A DNA stretch of 64,000 nucleotides from Bacteroidales bacterium (lineage in GTDB: Bacteria > Bacteroidota > Bacteroidia > Bacteroidales > F082). This document shows positions 59,947 to 64,000 of the stretch, in pieces. Both the position numbers and the translations under genes were made by a program. The DNA lies in assembly GCA_017460915.1 (NCBI GenBank), contig JAFUAA010000010.1:1-64000 (forward strand). Direction: 5' to 3'. How positions within the stretch are numbered: position 1 is the stretch's first letter; every line of letters starts with the position of its first letter. The notes under the pieces are model-generated. The model ran no database searches. It saw only the letters and a list, made by a program, of their open reading frames with translations, and was not told the DNA's origin.

Positions 59947-60056
59947 AACACCTTGTAAGCTGATTACGGGAAACGATGGAAATGTTTATAATAATCACCG
60001 CTGCCACAAAGTAACACCCTCTATCCAGCCATAACGGTCGAAAGTATAAAAAGCCG

Positions 60057-61168
60057 TTAGGAAATCGGCGGGAACGGGCGGGTCGTAAATGACGGCCAAC
60101 AATAATGCTCGTCGACCTGCTCCGCCCATTGGATGTAGCCATATTTTTCGAAGTTGCGGCCTCGCCTCGACAAATCCCGCCTTATGGCAATCGTCATCGT
60201 GTCTATCTCGGGGATATAGCTCAAATATGATGGGTCAAGCCGCCCCAAATACTCCTCGTTTCCGACATACACTTGTCGTCCTTTGGCATCGAATCCGTGA
60301 CTAATGCTATCGGTATAAATCCGATAGCGGTCGCCCACTTTGTGCTTTTTCATCCTAGTGACCTCGTTGCCATTCTTTTTCACTCGATATTTCCAAGTAT
60401 AATAATGGGAAGAATGTTGATAACTACTAGTCTTGGCCGTATCCGCCAAGGAAAGTATCGCCTTTTTCACGGCTTCAGGAAGCTGCTTAAAATTGCAGTC
60501 TTTTGCATCCAGACTCCAATCTTTTGCGAACAATGTTTTCTCATAAAGCCCGCACGGCTCGTCGTTGCGTCCTTCCACATAATAATAAGTCGGGCCGTTG
60601 ACGGAATAATCCAGCAATCTGCCCTTAGTGAGATTCAGGTCGGCAGTCCAATAGTTGTCATCCCCGTCACAAACGCCGTCAATGTATTGGTAGGCAGGTC
60701 TTGAGCCAAACACACTTGGCATCAAGCAGGTGATGCGAACGCAAGTGTCGCCTTCATCGGTACGACAAAAAACATATTGCCGTGTATATTGGTAAAAGCG
60801 AGGCGCAGTGAATGTCCGAAGGATTTGTTATGCCGAATCGGCTCGCTTGTCCATAACCGTTGTGAACAAGGTCTCTGCCCGCTGCACTTCGCGAAGCCCG
60901 AGATGATGTAAAATGTCTCCTTTCATCCCATAAAACCACCACCAATCACCTTCAATCAAATAGCCGACGGTCTTTTTGGAGTTGCGGCATTCAATAAAGC
61001 GGAGGTCCGTGTCGGCAAAAAGGCCATCGGATATCTGGCGTTCCCTGTTGAAATCTGTTTCCACGGGCACCATCTCCGAAATCGTCATGGGCACCAAATG
61101 CGGAGGCTTCTGCGCACTTGCATATTGTATGAGCAACAAAAAGGAAGGAGAACAAGGATTCTTTTCAT
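60057..61168 (-). pseudogene. Broken secreted protein of unknown function
   Basis: One gene in pieces. From ATG 61168, MKRILVLLPF leads into a signal peptide that continues (LLLIQYASAQKPPHLVP) only after a shift in a five-base homopolymer near 61138-61142. The frame then runs (VPVETDFNRERQISDGLFAD, GDWWWFYGMKGDILHHLGLR) to TAA 60828-60830, and the same frame goes on past it (QILRTFTAPRFYQYTRQYVF) to a clean stop at 60057 with a further 255 or so residues (GRLLDYSVNGPTYYYVEGRN). So: one frameshift and one nonsense codon. About 370 residues in all; no family recognised. A minus-7 box lies at 61195. Confidence 0.65.
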
Positions 61169-61194
61169 GGCGTGATTTGTTTTGTTCGTGGCGG

Positions 61195-61202
61195 CAAAGA
61201 TA
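61195..61202 (-). promoter_or_regulatory. minus-7 box for the broken secreted protein gene
   Basis: CAAAGATA on the plus strand, 27 bases before the ATG at 61168. Confidence 0.5.
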
Positions 61203-61307
61203 GAAAAAGTCATAAAATGAGCGTTTGTTTGAAACCAAAAACATACCGATGTTCGTTTCAGACTAATTTTAATGGCTTGGGATAGAGTTCGTCTCAAATA
61301 AATATCC

Positions 61308-61315
61308 TATCTTTG
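61308..61315 (+). promoter_or_regulatory. minus-7 box for the ferritin-like gene cluster
   Basis: TATCTTTG, 63 bases before the ATG at 61378. Confidence 0.55.
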
Positions 61316-61377
61316 CGGTCATTATTTCGTTTAACCCCTTAAAAAAGAAGAAGCAACAACTATAAAAATCAAGAATT

Positions 61378-61839
61378 ATGACAAAAGAAGAAGCATTGAA
61401 ACAGTTTGCCATGTTTGGTGCTGCCTGGTTTGGCAACAGCAAGCAACATTTTGCTTTCTCGGCCTACGACCGTCTGAACGGCTGGAACAAATTGGCCGAC
61501 AAATGGAAAGAGGAAGCCGAAGAGGAATGGGACGAGGCCGAGGAAGTGCTGAACCGCTTGGTGGAACTTGGCTGCAAGCCCGCCGACCTGCAAGAGGCCA
61601 TGAAGACGATGGAATTCCCGTTCTATGACGACCCGAAGCAACAAATCGAATCGGATTACAATCCGGATGCCGTGAGGATGATGAGCGAGATGGCTGAAGC
61701 CTTCGCCGACGACTATCCCACCCAGAAGCTGATCTACAAATGGATTGACGGCGAGAAAGAGCACATGGCTTGGGAAGCACAGTATCTCCATTACATTGAG
61801 AAGCTAGGCTACGAGAACTACCTCATTGCTATGATGTAA
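61378..61839 (+). CDS. Ferritin-like helical-bundle protein
   Basis: 153 residues, all alpha. KWKEEAEEEWDEAEEVLNRL (about residues 41-60) and DGEKEHMAWEAQYLHYIEKL (about 123-142) carry the Glu and ExxH-like spacing of ferritin-like di-iron sites, so I call it ferritin-like; the exact family is not recognised. It starts a run of redox genes in one direction. A role in iron or oxygen handling is inferred. Confidence 0.6.
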   Translation: MTKEEALKQFAMFGAAWFGNSKQHFAFSAYDRLNGWNKLADKWKEEAEEEWDEAEEVLNRLVELGCKPADLQEAMKTMEFPFYDDPKQQIESDYNPDAVRMMSEMAEAFADDYPTQKLIYKWIDGEKEHMAWEAQYLHYIEKLGYENYLIAMM

Positions 61840-61944
61840 TTGCCGCGAGCAATCAGTGCGCAAAACCGGCTTTTCCCTAAGCCGTAAACCGAACCCGAAA
61901 AATGAAGCCTTCGTCATGATAAACATCATCATACTATAGAAACC

Positions 61945-63048
61945 ATGGAAGAAAAGAAAAACTTTGACTTGGCGGAATACATGAACAATGGTATCCGCAA
62001 CTTCATGGCGAAGGCATACAAAAACGTGCTTTCCAACCCGCGCGAGGCCCGGTTTGCCTTCAAGATGCAACGTTCGTTTGAGAAATCGGAGAAACGGCGG
62101 CGCAAAATCAAGGAAACGGAAGACCTTGACGTGCCTCCATTCCTCATCAGCAGCATTGCAACGTCGTGTAACCTGCATTGCAAGGGCTGCTATGCCCGCA
62201 GCAACGGCATCGCCAACGACGAAGCCGACGGTCGCAAGCCCTCCTTGACGCCCGAACAATGGCATGGCATTTTCACCGAAGCCGCCGAAATGGGCGTCAA
62301 CTTCTCGCTATTGGCAGGTGGTGAGCCTCTAATGCGTCGCGACATTCTGGAGAAAGTGGCCACGGTGGGCGACATGGTTTTCCCTGTCTTCACCAACGGC
62401 ACCCTTATCGGCTCGTCGCAAATGGCCTTCTGGCGCGACCATCTCAACATGATTCCCATCATCAGCATCGAGGGGACGGCGATGGGCACTGACCGTCGTC
62501 GCGGACAAGGCGTCTTCAAACGCGCCATGCAAGCGATGGAAGCATTGGCCGCCGAGGACTTGTTCTTTGGGACGAGCATCACCGTGACGACGGAGAACTA
62601 CCAATTCGTCACCTCATCGGAATTCATCGCCCGACTCATTGAATTGGGCTGCAAAATCGTGTTCTATGTGGAATACGTCCCCACCGAGGCTGGCACCGAG
62701 CATCTGGCTTTCAGCGACGAGCACGTCCGCGAGATGGAAAACCTGCTTGAGCAACGCCGCATGGCGTTCCCCGAGTTGATTTTCTTCTCGTTCCCCGGCG
62801 ACGAGAAAGAGAGCGGCGGCTGTCTGGCATCGGGCAGAGGATTCTTCCACATCGGTCCCGACGGCTCGGCCGAGCCTTGTCCCTTCTCGCCATTCAGCGA
62901 CAGCAATGTCATCGATCTTGGGCTGAAGGGTGCCATGCAATCGCCACTGTTCAAAAAAATCAGGGCGGCCAACGCCCTCAACTGGGAGCACACGGGCGGC
63001 TGCACCCTGTTCGAGCATCAGGACGAAGTAAAGCAAATGCTAGCATAG
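61945..63048 (+). CDS. Radical SAM/SPASM-like protein
   Basis: 367 residues. The 4Fe-4S/SAM motif is CNLHCKGC (Cys75, Cys79, Cys82) in TSCNLHCKGCYARSNG; barrel strands include FSLLAGGEPLMRRDI and PVFTNGTLIGSSQMAF. C-terminal cysteines (GGCLASGRGFFHI, AEPCPFSPFSD and HTGGCTLFEH) may bind a second cluster as in SPASM proteins, though spacing is short. It does not match a known maturase by eye. It is 105 bases after the ferritin-like gene, same direction. Confidence 0.85.
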   Translation: MEEKKNFDLAEYMNNGIRNFMAKAYKNVLSNPREARFAFKMQRSFEKSEKRRRKIKETEDLDVPPFLISSIATSCNLHCKGCYARSNGIANDEADGRKPSLTPEQWHGIFTEAAEMGVNFSLLAGGEPLMRRDILEKVATVGDMVFPVFTNGTLIGSSQMAFWRDHLNMIPIISIEGTAMGTDRRRGQGVFKRAMQAMEALAAEDLFFGTSITVTTENYQFVTSSEFIARLIELGCKIVFYVEYVPTEAGTEHLAFSDEHVREMENLLEQRRMAFPELIFFSFPGDEKESGGCLASGRGFFHIGPDGSAEPCPFSPFSDSNVIDLGLKGAMQSPLFKKIRAANALNWEHTGGCTLFEHQDEVKQMLA

Positions 63049-63090
63049 ACAGAATATCCTTAATACAAACATCTTAAATCACTTACACTA

Positions 63091-63489
63091 ATGGAAACTG
63101 TACAAAAAGTTTACGATTTCTTGGAAGATGCCAAGACGTTCTATCTGGCCACGGTCGAAGGCGACCAGCCCCGCGTGCGCCCCTACGGAGCCATGATGTT
63201 CCGCGACGGCAAAATCTACATTATGGCCTTTGGCCAAACCAACGCCACCAGTCAGATTGCCTCGAACACCAAGGCGGAACTCTGCGCCTTCAAGGGCAAG
63301 ACCCTCCGCATCGAGTGCAAATTGGTGGAAGACAACCGCCCCGAAGTGCAAAAAGCCCTCATCGAGAAGATGCCCAGCCTGAAAGCCGCCCTCGGCGAGA
63401 ATGGCGAAAACGGCGTGATGTACTATCTGGCCGATGCCACCGCCACTTTCTTCAATCTGATGGAACCCGTTGAAACAATCAAATTCTAA
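63091..63489 (+). CDS. Pyridoxamine-5'-phosphate-oxidase-like flavin-binding protein
   Basis: 132 residues, split beta-barrel fold: FYLATVEGDQPRVRPYGAMM, GKIYIMAFGQTNATSQIASN, and MYYLADATATFFNLMEPVET. This is the general PNPOx-like family (FMN, F420 or heme binding), too short for true PdxH. Located 42 bases after the radical SAM gene. Confidence 0.85.
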   Translation: METVQKVYDFLEDAKTFYLATVEGDQPRVRPYGAMMFRDGKIYIMAFGQTNATSQIASNTKAELCAFKGKTLRIECKLVEDNRPEVQKALIEKMPSLKAALGENGENGVMYYLADATATFFNLMEPVETIKF

Positions 63490-63516
63490 AACATTAACAT
63501 TTAAAACATTATCGCA

Positions 63517-63690
63517 ATGAAAGAACAAGTATTGCAAGCCATGCGCGAGGCGGCCCAACCCGTTTCGGCGGGCGATGTCACCAAGGCTTTGAACGCTGAC
63601 CGCAAGGAAGTCGACAAGGCTTTCGCCGAACTGAAAAAGGAAGGCGCCATCGTGTCGCCCATCCGCTGCAAGTGGGAACCCGCAAAGTAA
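63517..63690 (+). CDS. Small winged-helix-like protein
   Basis: 57 residues, [20 protein letters not shown] onward, ending CKWEPAK. Helix-turn-helix-like pattern ([20 protein letters not shown], then [15 protein letters not shown]) resembling a LexA/MarR-type mini winged helix. Small Bacteroidales genes of this kind follow redox proteins. Starts 28 bases after the PNPOx-like gene, so probably in the same transcript. Function not shown. Confidence 0.7.
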   Translation: MKEQVLQAMREAAQPVSAGDVTKALNADRKEVDKAFAELKKEGAIVSPIRCKWEPAK

Positions 63691-63741
63691 CCACCGACCC
63701 ATCGATTGCTGCCAACGGCAGCTCGACATTAGGACTTTTTC

Positions 63742-63767
63742 AAGGGAGGGTTTCGGCTCTCCCTTTT
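63742..63767 (+). terminator. Possible intrinsic terminator before the rubredoxin gene
   Basis: AAGGGAG and CTCCCTT pair over a ten-base loop (63742-63748, 63759-63765), followed by only four T. Weak tail, so attenuation rather than full stop is possible. Confidence 0.5.
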
Positions 63768-63803
63768 GGAGATTTTGTACAATTAACTAAAAATCAACAG
63801 ACT

Positions 63804-63965
63804 ATGACAAAGTTCGTTTGCCCTTGCAAATACAAATACGACCCTGAAAAAGGCGACCCGAAAAACGGCATTCCAGTCGGAACACCATTTGAAGACCTTC
63901 CCGACGACTGGCGCTGCCCGCGCTGCAAGCGCAAGAAGGAGAGGTTTGTTCCAGTGGAGGAATGA
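63804..63965 (+). CDS. Rubredoxin-like protein
   Basis: 53 residues, [20 protein letters not shown], then [20 protein letters not shown]. Classical rubredoxin landmarks ([14 protein letters not shown], CPxC) are present. The first iron ligand pair reads C-P-C (CxC) where CxxC is usual, and the Gly after each pair is Lys. If the pair still binds iron the geometry would be altered. Start at the ATG 63804, the longer frame being noncoding. Confidence 0.85.
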   Translation: MTKFVCPCKYKYDPEKGDPKNGIPVGTPFEDLPDDWRCPRCKRKKERFVPVEE

Positions 63966-63968
63966 CAA

Positions 63969-64000
63969 ATGAAGAAAGTAATCATCATCGACGGAGGCCC
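63969..64000 (+). CDS. Flavodoxin-like/NAD(P)H-dependent oxidoreductase, partial
   Basis: ATG at 63969, three bases after the rubredoxin stop, reads MKKVIIIDGGP to the window edge. The hydrophobic strand followed by DGGP is the start of the NAD(P)H-dependent FMN reductase/flavodoxin family, as in the gene at 50796. Only ten residues plus are visible. Confidence 0.5.
   Translation, partial: MKKVIIIDGG

Noticed and set aside
1..64000. tRNA, rRNA and prophage structural genes
   Set aside because: No tRNA-like T-loop/CCA structures, rRNA segments, capsid, terminase or integrase genes were recognised on either strand; short tRNAs could still be missed by eye.

Overview
The window reads as a chromosomal segment of a Bacteroidota bacterium, most likely order Bacteroidales. 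Pointers: many start regions carry the TAnnTTTG minus-7 box of this phylum; there is a type IX secretion (T9SS) gene (porZ) and a secreted nuclease-like protein with a T9SS-type C-terminal signal; the MutA/MutB methylmalonyl-CoA mutase pair, an UpxY/NusG-like antiterminator beside wza/wzc, a GldH-like lipoprotein and a large type-2-looking IleS are all typical of the group. Most housekeeping genes look fairly GC-rich, while several accessory blocks (about 1.9-3.7, 26.9-30.1 and 47.3-48.2 kb) look AT-richer by eye. I saw no rRNA, tRNA or CRISPR array.

Layout. 0-5 kb: the N-terminus of an IS1-like transposase running off the left edge, then polysaccharide genes (sugar-1-phosphate transferase, WbuC cupin, DegT aminotransferase) interrupted by an ATPase + DUF4276 pair that looks like a split OLD/PARIS-type defence module. 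5-9.3 kb: mutA-mutB. 9.4-14.7 kb, minus strand: ileS, a TraR/DksA protein and lspA, then a short polyprenyl synthetase. 14.8-20.8 kb: a giant alpha-2-macroglobulin-like protein. 21-22.5 kb: an ATPase with a PD-(D/E)XK tail, bracketed by 41-bp direct repeats. 22.5-26.3 kb: secreted phosphoesterase, two lipoproteins, rlmI. 26.3-31.8 kb: a decayed accessory region with a DUF4143 ATPase remnant, a cluster of unknown proteins, a broken DUF1016 nuclease and a Ser/Thr kinase gene split by an in-frame TGA. 32-37 kb: adenine deaminase, rodA and mrdA (PBP2). 36.9-42.3 kb: GldH-like lipoprotein, wza, wzc, upxY and a coiled-coil membrane protein. 42.3-45.4 kb: recO and porZ. 45.8-49.7 kb: nitroreductase, PhzF, a toxin-antitoxin pair with a broken toxin, pdxT and pdxS. 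49.7-50.7 kb: a B6-type kinase/AraC fusion next to pdxST. 50.8-57.7 kb: small metabolic and regulatory genes. 57.8-59.9 kb: copper chaperone and a P-type ATPase without an N-domain. 60-61.2 kb: pseudogene. 61.3-64 kb: ferritin-like, radical SAM, flavin, winged-helix and rubredoxin genes, ending in a flavodoxin-like gene cut by the right edge.

The most striking cross-cutting feature is that several families of short dispersed repeats (28-bp palindromes, TTCGACA-type inverted repeats, heptamer repeats, a 97-bp element with terminal inverted repeats) lie not only between genes but also in frame inside genes, including essential ileS. The best candidates for an undescribed system are the repeat-bracketed ATPase-nuclease gene at 20.9-22.5 kb, the unknown cluster at 26.9-28.6 kb and the kinase-AraC fusion beside pdxST.
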